Assembly: GCF_018401815.1 (NCBI RefSeq)
Contig: NZ_JAGYKG010000002.1
Span: 473,465-537,464, forward strand
Length of the DNA stretch: 64,000 nt
From: Nonlabens sp.
GTDB lineage: Bacteria; Bacteroidota; Bacteroidia; Flavobacteriales; Flavobacteriaceae
Direction: 5' to 3'
Shown: piece by piece, positions 25,001 through 33,939 of the stretch
How positions within the stretch are numbered: position 1 is the first letter of the stretch
Layout: each line of letters starts with the position of its first letter
The notes under the pieces: model-generated
Database searches by the model: none
What the model was told of the DNA's origin: nothing
Seen by the model: the letters and a program-made list of their open reading frames with translations, nothing else
Made by a program: the position numbers and the translations under genes

Positions 25001-28000
25001 ATGCAGAAAAAGAAATTCTTATTTTCCTTAATTATTGCGTCCATCACATTGTCTTGCGGAATGGTAAGTGCTCAATTACAGGCATCGAACTGGTATTTTG
25101 GATTCAATGCTGGTATTAATTTTGATCCGTCAACTGGAGTGGTAACCCCCTTAACTAATGGTCAGGTTTCAACCAACGAAGGCTGTGCTACCATTTCAGA
25201 TGAGAATGGACAGCTGTTGTTTTATACTGATGGAATTATCGTGTATGATCGCACCCATCAAATCATGCTCAATGGTCAAGGATTAAGAGGGGATCCATCT
25301 AGCAGCCAAAGCGCGATTATTATTCCAAAACCTCAAGATGCCAATATCTATTATATCTTCACTGTGGATCTCCCACCAGGAAATCAGGGTGGTGGTGATA
25401 AAGTTCATTATTACGAAGTAGACATGAGAGGTAATTCTGGACTCGGAGAGGTAACTACCGATATCAACAATCCGCCATCGTTAGTAGATGAGGCTTCTGA
25501 AAAACTGACCGCAATTAATCACGCCGTTAATGATGAAATATTTGTAACTACTTATGCTAACTCTACAGGTTTTGGCTTTTTTGATTCATTCCACACATTT
25601 ACTGTTTCTGCCACTGGAGTGAATCCAATACCTATTATTTCAACTGTTGCTACTCCTACTTTAGCAAGAAGGGGGTATCTAAAATTCTCACCAGACGGTC
25701 GCTTTCTAGTTTCTTGTACCATGGGTGCTCAAAGTTATATCTATGATTTTGATCAAAGCACTGGAATCGTTTCTAATGAAAGGGCTATAAACTTAACTAC
25801 TTCTAACCAAGCTGGTTATGGAGCAGAGTTTTCACCAGACGGCAGCTTATTGTACATTACAGCTTCTAATGATACTTTTGGAAATAATCCAGCAAATCAT
25901 TCCTCTACTCTTTATCAATTTGAACTTACTCCAGCAAATCTAGCAGCTCCATTTTTGAATGGTATGGAAATTGATACACGTCCAGGTTACCGAGGCGCCA
26001 TACAATTGGGTATCGATGGGAAAATTTACCGAGCTCTTGCTGACACTTTTACCCTAGGGAGAAACTTTTTAGGGGTTATTAACAATCCTAATGTCGTAGG
26101 TACTGGTTGTAATTACCAACACGATGCCATTCCTTTGGCTGGGCGCATGTCAGCTCAAGGGTTACCTCCTTTTATTCAAAGTTTCTTTGCTTTGATAGAA
26201 GTAGAAAATCTGTGTTTAGGGGATGGTACCACATTTGAATTTCAATCAGACACCCCACCAGATTCTGTGCTATGGGAATTTGGTGATGGCAACACGTCGA
26301 CCCTAGAAAACCCAACTCACATTTATGCTACTGCTAGAATTTACAATGTGGTTTTATCATTAACCAGAGGCGGAAGTACCAGAGTCTATCGTAAAAATGT
26401 ACAGATTTATGACACTCCTGTCGCAAATACCATAAGCGATATCATTGCCTGTGATGCTGATTTAAACGGCAGAGAAATAGTTGATTTAGACTTATTTGCT
26501 ACACCACAAATTTTAGGTACTCAAGACCCTAACCTTTTTACCGTGCGGTATTTTACTGATCAAGCAGATGCCGATTTGAACAGAAATGCTATTACTACTC
26601 CCTACCTAGTAAGTGTCCCTCAACAAACACTTATTGCTAGAATTTATAACAGTAATAGCGCCAGCTGTTATGAAACCTTAACCTTTGATTTAAAATTGTT
26701 TGATCAACCCATTTCTAATCTGGTAACTGATTTAGAGGTTTGTGATGACGATTATGATGGTGTGATGACTTTTGATTTGAGCAACCAGACCAATACGATA
26801 CTAGGCTCTCAAAATGCGGCTGATTTTAATATCTCGTACCATTCTTCACAAAATGATGCAGACACTAACTCTGGCGCGTTGGTATTGAATTATACCAATA
26901 CGACCCCTTTTAATGAAACCTTATTTATCCGTATAGAAAACGCTTTAGAACCCAGTTGTGCTGATACCAATCAATCTTTTGATTTAATTGTTAATCCTAA
27001 ACCTGTAGCTAACGACTTCTCCGCCTTTCAATGCGACGAAGACGGGATTCCAGATGGAAGAACTGTGTTTAGTTTTATGAGTTTTGATGATTCAATCAGT
27101 GCAAACGCATTAGATGTTAATGTCTCCTATTTTAATAATCAAAACGATGCTGACACCAATATAAATTCATTGGATAATGTGAGTTATACCAACCTTACTC
27201 CTATGCAAAACATCATTGCCAGAGTTACTAATGATCTCACTGGATGCTATACTACTTCTACTATTACTTTATCCGTTAGTGCTAGCGATGCTCAAGACAC
27301 TGAATTGTCGATCTGTGATGATGACGGAATCGAGGATGGTCTTGCAGTGTTTGATCTGTCTACTGCCAATAACAATGTGTTGATTAATGCTCCATCAAAC
27401 GTGACTGTAAATTATTACACATCCTTAAATGATGCGTTAACCGAGCAAAACGTTCTACCGAATCTACTGACCAACACAATTCCCAATAATCAAATCATTT
27501 TTGCAAGAGCTGAATCTCCAGATGGAAACTGTTTTGGAATCAGCGAGGTGTTATTAACAGTGAAGGCACTACCGGTTATAGAATTAACCGAATTGTATGA
27601 TTACTGTGGTAACAATCCGCAAGCTTTAATTCTTGATAGCGGCCTCTTAACTGGATCTGTAAGTGACTACACCTATTTATGGAATACTGGAGCTACAACA
27701 GCATCTGTTTCTGTAACTGCTGGTGGTGATTATCGTGTGACCGTATTCAACCTAGAAGGCTGTTCTAAAGATAGACTGATTACGGTAATCATAAGTGAGC
27801 CTGCAACTATTACTAGTATAGAAACTATAAATGCAGGTACGGGAAGTGGTGGATCTGCAACCATTAATGTAACTGGATTGGGTGATTATGAATACCGCAT
27901 CAATTTAGAAGCCTCTTATCAAGACAGCCCTATTTTTAACAACATTGCGCCTGGATTTTATACCGCCTATGTAAGGGATAAAAACGGATGTGGTACTACC

Positions 28001-28282
28001 ACTCAAGATTTCAGTATTGTGGGTTATCCTCGTTTTTTTACTCCTAATAATGATGGATATAATGATTACTGGCAATTAATAGGTGTTTCTGTAGTTTTTG
28101 AACCCAATTCTGAAATTTTTATTTTTGACCGATACGGAAAAATGTTAAAGCAAGTTTCCCCGCAAGGTCCGGGCTGGGATGGAACCTATAACGGCACTCC
28201 TTTACCTTCCAGCGATTATTGGTTCAAAGCTACGTTAATAGACGGAACAATCTTTTCTTCTCACTTTGCTTTAAAAAGATAA
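25001..28282 (+). CDS. Large T9SS-secreted protein, paralogue 1 (PKD, four modules, type B sorting domain)
   Basis: I start this 1093-residue protein at the ATG at 25001, which gives a clean signal peptide (KKKFLFSLIIASITL...VSAQ); a GTG 15 bp upstream is less likely. Order of parts: a region of about 400 residues opening NWYFGFNAGINFD, with GCATISDENGQLLFYTDG and repeated FSPDG-like motifs, possibly a beta-propeller; a PKD domain (WEFGDGNTST, about 424); four modules of about 85 residues each beginning CD(D/A)D.DG and containing a Y-F/H-x(4-6)-DAD pattern (about 480-830); and a C-terminal sorting domain from FFTPNNDGYNDYW (about 1010) to the end. The last is the gliding-motility-associated (CHU_C) type that directs export by T9SS. 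Likely at the cell surface; ligand unknown. Confidence 0.88.
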   Translation: MQKKKFLFSLIIASITLSCGMVSAQLQASNWYFGFNAGINFDPSTGVVTPLTNGQVSTNEGCATISDENGQLLFYTDGIIVYDRTHQIMLNGQGLRGDPSSSQSAIIIPKPQDANIYYIFTVDLPPGNQGGGDKVHYYEVDMRGNSGLGEVTTDINNPPSLVDEASEKLTAINHAVNDEIFVTTYANSTGFGFFDSFHTFTVSATGVNPIPIISTVATPTLARRGYLKFSPDGRFLVSCTMGAQSYIYDFDQSTGIVSNERAINLTTSNQAGYGAEFSPDGSLLYITASNDTFGNNPANHSSTLYQFELTPANLAAPFLNGMEIDTRPGYRGAIQLGIDGKIYRALADTFTLGRNFLGVINNPNVVGTGCNYQHDAIPLAGRMSAQGLPPFIQSFFALIEVENLCLGDGTTFEFQSDTPPDSVLWEFGDGNTSTLENPTHIYATARIYNVVLSLTRGGSTRVYRKNVQIYDTPVANTISDIIACDADLNGREIVDLDLFATPQILGTQDPNLFTVRYFTDQADADLNRNAITTPYLVSVPQQTLIARIYNSNSASCYETLTFDLKLFDQPISNLVTDLEVCDDDYDGVMTFDLSNQTNTILGSQNAADFNISYHSSQNDADTNSGALVLNYTNTTPFNETLFIRIENALEPSCADTNQSFDLIVNPKPVANDFSAFQCDEDGIPDGRTVFSFMSFDDSISANALDVNVSYFNNQNDADTNINSLDNVSYTNLTPMQNIIARVTNDLTGCYTTSTITLSVSASDAQDTELSICDDDGIEDGLAVFDLSTANNNVLINAPSNVTVNYYTSLNDALTEQNVLPNLLTNTIPNNQIIFARAESPDGNCFGISEVLLTVKALPVIELTELYDYCGNNPQALILDSGLLTGSVSDYTYLWNTGATTASVSVTAGGDYRVTVFNLEGCSKDRLITVIISEPATITSIETINAGTGSGGSATINVTGLGDYEYRINLEASYQDSPIFNNIAPGFYTAYVRDKNGCGTTTQDFSIVGYPRFFTPNNDGYNDYWQLIGVSVVFEPNSEIFIFDRYGKMLKQVSPQGPGWDGTYNGTPLPSSDYWFKATLIDGTIFSSHFALKR

Positions 28283-28317
28283 ATTCAGTTTGCCTATTTT
28301 TACCGTAGAATAGAGCA

Positions 28318-30366
28318 ATGAAGTATATTTTATATTTTTTCGTTTTTGTTTGTTCCGCTTTCGCGAAAGCGCAACTAGAATCCTCCTTCTGGTATTTTGG
28401 GATCAACGCAGGGATTGATTTTAATACCGGGAGTGCTGTAGCTATTAATGATGGCCAATTAATAACTGGAGAAGGTTGTGCTACGATCTCTGATGAATTC
28501 GGTAATTTATTATTCTATACAGACGGCTCATTAGTTTATGACGCTGCTCATATCGTAATGCCCAACGGAACTGGTCTAAAAGGAAACTCTTCCAGTACCA
28601 GCAGCGCTATCATCGTTCCATTACCTGGAACTCCTAATTTATATTATGTCTTTACCGTAGATACTGATGATTTGGTCTACCGCAATACAGAAGGACTGCA
28701 CTATTCTATCGTAGATATGTCATTAAATGGAGGCACCGGAGATATAGATCCACTTAATAAGAATATCAATTTACTCCCAATAACTTCAGAAAAACTAACC
28801 GCTATTTCAAACGATACGGGTGATGGATTTTGGATCATTTCGCAGTTTCAAGATTTGTTTTATTCTTTTGAATTAACCGCCAGTGGTTTAAGTACGAGTC
28901 CTGTTATTTCTCAAGTGGCTCCTTTTGTAGAGTTGATTACTTCACCTATAACAAATGTTGATGTAGCTGCCATGCGAGGGTATATTAAGGTCAACGCTAG
29001 AGGTAATAGACTGGTTGCCGCTCATTTTTCAAATAATACCACAGCAGAGTTTGCCGGAATTACAGATATTTTAACGGCACGCAGCGCTGCTTATGCTAAC
29101 GGTGGCGAGTTATACCTATACGACTTTGATAATGCTACAGGTGTTGTTTCAAATCCGCAACCCTTGTTGACTAGACAAGATGGTGGGTCCATTTATGGCG
29201 TAGAATTTTCTGGAAATGGACAATTTTTATATGCAGAAGTGGATTATATGAATGCCTCCACTACTCAAATATTTGAATTAATAAGAGGCGAAATTGTTCA
29301 ATATGACTTAACAGCTTCTAATATTGCCACTAGTGCTACAGTTATTCATCAGGATAACATCACGCCTTTTAGAGGTGCGCTTCAATTGGGGCTGGACAAT
29401 AAAATCTACCATTCTAGATTTCAACAAAATGCATTGAGTGTAATTAATAATCCGGATGACGCAGGAACCAATGCAACTTATACTTTTAACTCTTTTCCTT
29501 TAACTCAAAATACCACAGCATGGTATGGGTTGCCTATTTTTGTGCAATCCTTTTTACTAAATGGAGAGATTGAAGCACTAGATCATTGCTTTGGTGAAGA
29601 ACAATCTTTTAGTATCAATAGCTCTGCAAACTTAGTTTCTGTAGTTTGGGATTTTGGAGATGCTGCCTCAGGAGCTGCTAATAGCTCCAATGAACTCAAC
29701 CCTTTTCATCTATTCTCAGCTCCAGGAGTTTATACCATCTCAGCAACAGTAGAGACCTTAGTTCAAGTCTTTACTATTACAAAGACTATAGAAGTATTGG
29801 AACAAGTTGCTATCAATAGCTTTCCCCCTCTATTAGAAGTTTGTGAGGAGGGTTTTGATAAAGCTGTATTTGACTTGACGGAAATTGGTGGGATTATTTC
29901 TACCAATAACAATCAAACAATACGTTTTTATGAATTAGAGGTAGATGCGCTAGAAGATCAAAACTCTATTTTAAATCCTTCGAATTACACCAATCTATTT
30001 CCTACTCAAGAAATTTTTGTGCGCGTATCCAATCCAAATTGCTTCCAGATTTATTCCTTTTTGATACAGATAAAAAATTGTCCTGTAGAAGTTTTTAATG
30101 TGGTTACTCCTAACGGTGATGGATTAAATGATACGTTTATCGTTTCTGGTCTTTATAATATCTATGCTAACCATAAAATGTATATATTTAGCAGGTACGG
30201 ACAAAAAATATGGGAAGGAGATAACAATTCTGGCGGTTGGGATGGCACTTCTAACAGTGGTTTATTCCACTCGAGAGAAAAGCTTCCAACCGGAACCTAT
30301 TTTTATGTATTAGAATTAAACGAACCAAATATCAACCCTAAATCAGGCTATGTTTATCTTAGATAA
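28318..30366 (+). CDS. Large T9SS-secreted protein, paralogue 2 (PKD, one module, type B sorting domain)
   Basis: This 682-residue paralogue of the preceding protein starts 36 bp after it. The signal peptide ends CSAFAKAQ (about residues 12-19), encoded by the 16-mer palindrome. The N-terminal domain opens SSFWYFGINAGIDFN with GCATISDEFGNLLFYTDG; a PKD domain follows (VWDFGDAASG, about 443), then only one module of the CD-type (LEVCEEGFDKAVFDL, about 505), and the sorting domain from NVVTPNGDGLNDTF (about 593) to YVYLR. So it has the same layout with three fewer modules. No terminator separates it from its neighbours. Confidence 0.88.
   Translation: MKYILYFFVFVCSAFAKAQLESSFWYFGINAGIDFNTGSAVAINDGQLITGEGCATISDEFGNLLFYTDGSLVYDAAHIVMPNGTGLKGNSSSTSSAIIVPLPGTPNLYYVFTVDTDDLVYRNTEGLHYSIVDMSLNGGTGDIDPLNKNINLLPITSEKLTAISNDTGDGFWIISQFQDLFYSFELTASGLSTSPVISQVAPFVELITSPITNVDVAAMRGYIKVNARGNRLVAAHFSNNTTAEFAGITDILTARSAAYANGGELYLYDFDNATGVVSNPQPLLTRQDGGSIYGVEFSGNGQFLYAEVDYMNASTTQIFELIRGEIVQYDLTASNIATSATVIHQDNITPFRGALQLGLDNKIYHSRFQQNALSVINNPDDAGTNATYTFNSFPLTQNTTAWYGLPIFVQSFLLNGEIEALDHCFGEEQSFSINSSANLVSVVWDFGDAASGAANSSNELNPFHLFSAPGVYTISATVETLVQVFTITKTIEVLEQVAINSFPPLLEVCEEGFDKAVFDLTEIGGIISTNNNQTIRFYELEVDALEDQNSILNPSNYTNLFPTQEIFVRVSNPNCFQIYSFLIQIKNCPVEVFNVVTPNGDGLNDTFIVSGLYNIYANHKMYIFSRYGQKIWEGDNNSGGWDGTSNSGLFHSREKLPTGTYFYVLELNEPNINPKSGYVYLR
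28356..28371. repeat. Palindrome copy 8 (signal peptide of T9SS paralogue 2)
   Basis: Exact 16-mer, coding for S-A-F-A-K-A at the end of the signal peptide, the same position and peptide as in porQ. Confidence 0.9.
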
Positions 30367-30389
30367 GCCTGAAACAATTACATGTAAAG

Positions 30390-33308
30390 ATGAAAAGACT
30401 TTTACTTCTTACCTTAACTTTAACTCTTAGTTTATCGCTCTCAGCCCAAAATGAATCTTCTTGGTGGATTTTTGGTGATGGAGCTGGTATAGAATTTACT
30501 CCTAACCCTCAAAACAGATCCAATAGCCCCGCAGTACTAACTTCTGGATATGATACCGATGAAGGTGTAGCAGTAATATCAGATGACAATGGCAACCTGT
30601 TGTTTTTTACAGATGGATCTAACGTTTGGAATAGTAATGGAGCCATTATGCCAAATGGAACTGGACTCGACGGAAATTTTTCTTCGACTCAATCGGCTAT
30701 AGTAGTTAAAGCTCCAGAAACTCCAGGTGTCTATTTTATATTTACCGTAGGTGCAGCTGGCGGAGGTCCTTTATCCTATTCAAGAGTTGAAATGGCATTA
30801 AACGGTGGCTTAGGTGATGTCGTTGGAGGAATTAAAAATATTGTTTTACTTCAAAGTTGTGCAGAAAAAGTTGCTGCTACGATCAAAACCAACTCTAATA
30901 ATGCCTATGTCATGACCTTTGCAGAGAGTAATGCAACTGCACAAAACAATGGAACTGGAGATTTTAATGCACTTTTTACTTGGGAAGTAAGAGGTATTCC
31001 TGGCCCTAATGTATCTTTCGTTTTCCCGACCCCTATTCCACAATCTTCTAATGCCAACCAAGGATGGTTCCCTACTCCAGTAGGTGTTACAAGTGGTGAC
31101 CGTGGTATGTTACGTATTTCCCCTGATGGTACTAAGCTAGTAATCTGTAATCAAAACGGTGGTTTTGGAGGTACGACCTCTACTGGAGCATATTTATATG
31201 AATTCAATCCTGGTAATGGCCAGGTAAGTGGCGCTGGATTAACCCTTCATACAGGTCCTGTTTACGGAGCTGAGTTCTCTGCCTCTTCTCAATACCTGTA
31301 TCACGACGATAGTTCGACCTATGGTTTTAATGGCACTAAATTGATTTTTCAATACGAATTATGTGATGATGCCAATATACTTTCTTCCAAAACTCAAATA
31401 GCCAATGTTTCTGAAGGAAGAAGCACTTTACAACTTGCAAAAGATGGTGATATATACGTATCACGATTTGACCAAACCACCATAGGTAAAATTGAAAACT
31501 CTGAAACGGCTACTGCTACATATAACCCAACGGCATTTGACATCAGTCCAGGAATAGGTAAGCAAGGTTTACCCGTATTTATACAATCCAATTTTCAAAG
31601 TTTCTTTACGGTAAGTGATCAGTGTCAGGGTGACATAACTGATTTTCAGCTCGCTTGTTTACCACAAGTTGCTGCTTCTATGTGGGATTTTGGGGATGGA
31701 AATACCTTATCGGTTACTGGACCTGGAATTGTACAAAATAGCTATGCAACCGCGGGAACTTATACTGTAACTGTTAACGTCACCAACGTATCTGGTGACG
31801 TAAGAAATTTTACTCAGGACATCACGATTTTTGAAAATGGAATTGTTGATCCTATTGATACGACTTTATTAGATTACTGTGATGATGATAATTCTGGATC
31901 TGAAATAATTGATTTAACCCAATTTACTGCAGATGTGTTAGGTACTCAAGATGCCGCTACATTTGACATCAGTTACCACCCAACGATGATGGACGCAGAA
32001 ATGGATACCAATCCATTACCTGATAACTATGATGTGGCTGTAGGCACCATTCAAATATGGGTGCGTATCTCAAATAATACCTCACCTATTGATGACGGTT
32101 GTAGCGCTATTGCTTCATTTGACTTAACTGTAAGCACCACACCTAGTGTTTCAAATATTCCTGACTTTGAAGTATGCGACGACTCTAGTCAAGATGGTTT
32201 AGAAGGTTTTGACCTAGCAGGTTACCTATCAGTCATTGACAATACTGCTGGCAACCCTACCGATGTGGCTTATACTCTTCATAATTCTCAATCGGATGCA
32301 GACATGAATATGGCTGCTATAGATACAAGTGTACCTTTTACAAACACTACAAATCCTCAAGTAATTTATGTAAGACTTCAAAATACCAATGATGCAGACT
32401 GTTTTGGTACCGCTCCATTTAACTTGGTAGTACGAGACGTTCCTCCTATTTCAACTCCTGTAGCTATTGAAGTTTGTGATGATGCGCCTTTGGATGGAAG
32501 CAACGATTTTATACTTGAGGATCTAGATCTTGAAGTCGATCCTTCTGGATTAAATACCGTAAGCTATTACAACAACTTAAATGATGCTAATTCTGGAAAC
32601 AATCCTCTAAGCTCTCCTTACTCCGTTGCAGGAACGGAAGAACTGTTTGTAAGATCTGAAACACTAGAGGGATGTTACAATACCACAAGTTTTATGATCA
32701 CTGTGCAAGAAGCTCCTTCTATAGGAAATGCACCTGATCTAACTAATATTTGCGATGATAGTGTAGACCTTAATCAAAACCTATTTGAACTAAGCGTTCA
32801 AGATGCGATCATACTTAATGGTGCTAATCCAGCAGATGTTACTATAACCTACCACACTACAGATGCTGATGCTCAAGCAGGAACAAATGCACTTCCCATC
32901 ACTTATGTAGTTCCTTTTCAGGCGGGAGTGACCACCGATTTATTATTTGCTAGACTGGAAAACAATACTACTGGATGTTTCAATACGTCTGCTTTTACAA
33001 TCATTTTTGAAAGATGTGAAATTATTTTCCCCGAAGGTTTTAGCCCTAATAATGACGGGATTAACGACACCTTTTCCATACCTGGTCTTGCAGAACAGTA
33101 CAATAACTTTATCCTAAAGGTATTTAATCGCAATGGTTCGGTAGTTTATGAAACAACCGCTTCTAACTATCAAGAATTTGCTGGAATACCTAATACAGGA
33201 GTATTAGCTGGCAACGGATTGCTGCCAACCGGTGTTTACTTCTATGTGATCCAATATAATGATGCTGATACCCCAGACTCCGCTAGTTGGGTATACATCA
33301 ACTATTAA
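30390..33308 (+). CDS. Large T9SS-secreted protein, paralogue 3 (PKD, four modules, type B sorting domain)
   Basis: The 972-residue third paralogue has a signal peptide (LLLLTLTLTLSLSLSAQ) and starts 24 bp after the second. Parts: N-terminal domain opening SSWWIFGDGAGIEF with GVAVISDDNGNLLFFTDG; PKD (MWDFGDGNTLS, about 430); four CD-type modules starting near DYCDDDNSGSEIIDL, FEVCDDSSQDGLEGFDL, IEVCDDAPLDGSNDF and NICDDSVDLNQNLFEL (about 495-870); and the sorting domain from FSPNNDGINDTFSIPG (about 885) to SWVYINY. A strong terminator follows 20 bp later, so the three genes seem to form one transcription unit. Confidence 0.88.
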   Translation: MKRLLLLTLTLTLSLSLSAQNESSWWIFGDGAGIEFTPNPQNRSNSPAVLTSGYDTDEGVAVISDDNGNLLFFTDGSNVWNSNGAIMPNGTGLDGNFSSTQSAIVVKAPETPGVYFIFTVGAAGGGPLSYSRVEMALNGGLGDVVGGIKNIVLLQSCAEKVAATIKTNSNNAYVMTFAESNATAQNNGTGDFNALFTWEVRGIPGPNVSFVFPTPIPQSSNANQGWFPTPVGVTSGDRGMLRISPDGTKLVICNQNGGFGGTTSTGAYLYEFNPGNGQVSGAGLTLHTGPVYGAEFSASSQYLYHDDSSTYGFNGTKLIFQYELCDDANILSSKTQIANVSEGRSTLQLAKDGDIYVSRFDQTTIGKIENSETATATYNPTAFDISPGIGKQGLPVFIQSNFQSFFTVSDQCQGDITDFQLACLPQVAASMWDFGDGNTLSVTGPGIVQNSYATAGTYTVTVNVTNVSGDVRNFTQDITIFENGIVDPIDTTLLDYCDDDNSGSEIIDLTQFTADVLGTQDAATFDISYHPTMMDAEMDTNPLPDNYDVAVGTIQIWVRISNNTSPIDDGCSAIASFDLTVSTTPSVSNIPDFEVCDDSSQDGLEGFDLAGYLSVIDNTAGNPTDVAYTLHNSQSDADMNMAAIDTSVPFTNTTNPQVIYVRLQNTNDADCFGTAPFNLVVRDVPPISTPVAIEVCDDAPLDGSNDFILEDLDLEVDPSGLNTVSYYNNLNDANSGNNPLSSPYSVAGTEELFVRSETLEGCYNTTSFMITVQEAPSIGNAPDLTNICDDSVDLNQNLFELSVQDAIILNGANPADVTITYHTTDADAQAGTNALPITYVVPFQAGVTTDLLFARLENNTTGCFNTSAFTIIFERCEIIFPEGFSPNNDGINDTFSIPGLAEQYNNFILKVFNRNGSVVYETTASNYQEFAGIPNTGVLAGNGLLPTGVYFYVIQYNDADTPDSASWVYINY

Positions 33309-33327
33309 AGGTTCCCTGCTCTAATTT

Positions 33328-33363
33328 AAAGGATCTCAGTTGTATCAACTGGGATCTTTTTTT
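33328..33363 (+). terminator. Terminator after the three T9SS paralogues
   Basis: Stem of about 15 pairs (AAAGGATCTCAGTTG with CAACTGGGATCTTTT, two G-U pairs), 3-nt loop, followed by T7. Confidence 0.85.
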
Positions 33364-33377
33364 GTCTTACATTTTAA

Positions 33378-33391
33378 GCTTTCGCGAAAGC
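33378..33391. repeat. Palindrome copy 9 (upstream of the marR gene)
   Basis: Exact 14-mer, intergenic, 15 bp after the terminator and about 90 bp before the marR start; left flank A, right flank G. Confidence 0.9.
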
Positions 33392-33479
33392 GCACCCAAT
33401 ACACTATATCGATTGAAATAATTAGCTTTTTATTATGCGTGCATAACAAAAAAATGTATATTGCAGTATAATTGAAACC

Positions 33480-33938
33480 ATGAGAGATAAAACTATTGAT
33501 TACATTTTACGGGCCACATGGATGTCTGTATCAAAAATGTATAATGAACAGGCTTCTGTAAAAGGCAGTACCATGTCTACAGGGTTTGCACTTATCAGTA
33601 TTGATCCAGAAACGGGAACACCTAGCACTTCTTTAGGTCCAAAGATGGGAATGGAAGCTACTTCTCTATCGCGTACTCTTAAAATGATGGAGAATAAAGG
33701 ACTTATAGAAAGACGCAAAAACCCGGAAGATGGGAGAAGTGTTTTGATACATCTAACCGATTTCGGAATGGAAATGCGCAATTTTTCTAAATCAGTGGTT
33801 AAAACATTTGACCAAGTGGTTAAAGATGAAATTGAACCTGAAAAATTAGAAACTTTTCTAGAAGTTGCCTTCAAAATCAATGAAATAGTTAATTCTAAAA
33901 AGATATTCAAAAAACAAACTCTAGTAGTTCAAAAATAA
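33480..33938 (+). CDS. MarR family transcriptional regulator
   Basis: The 152-residue winged-helix protein has the recognition region GMEATSLSRTLKMMENKGLI (about 58-77) and the wing ERRKNPEDGRSVLIHLTDFG (about 78-97), as in MarR dimers. It is separated by 1 bp from the beta-oxidation gene fadB and is therefore the likely regulator of the fadB-fadA-acyl-CoA dehydrogenase run, perhaps sensing an acyl-CoA. The ligand is inferred from context only. Confidence 0.9.
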   Translation: MRDKTIDYILRATWMSVSKMYNEQASVKGSTMSTGFALISIDPETGTPSTSLGPKMGMEATSLSRTLKMMENKGLIERRKNPEDGRSVLIHLTDFGMEMRNFSKSVVKTFDQVVKDEIEPEKLETFLEVAFKINEIVNSKKIFKKQTLVVQK

Positions 33939-33939
33939 A

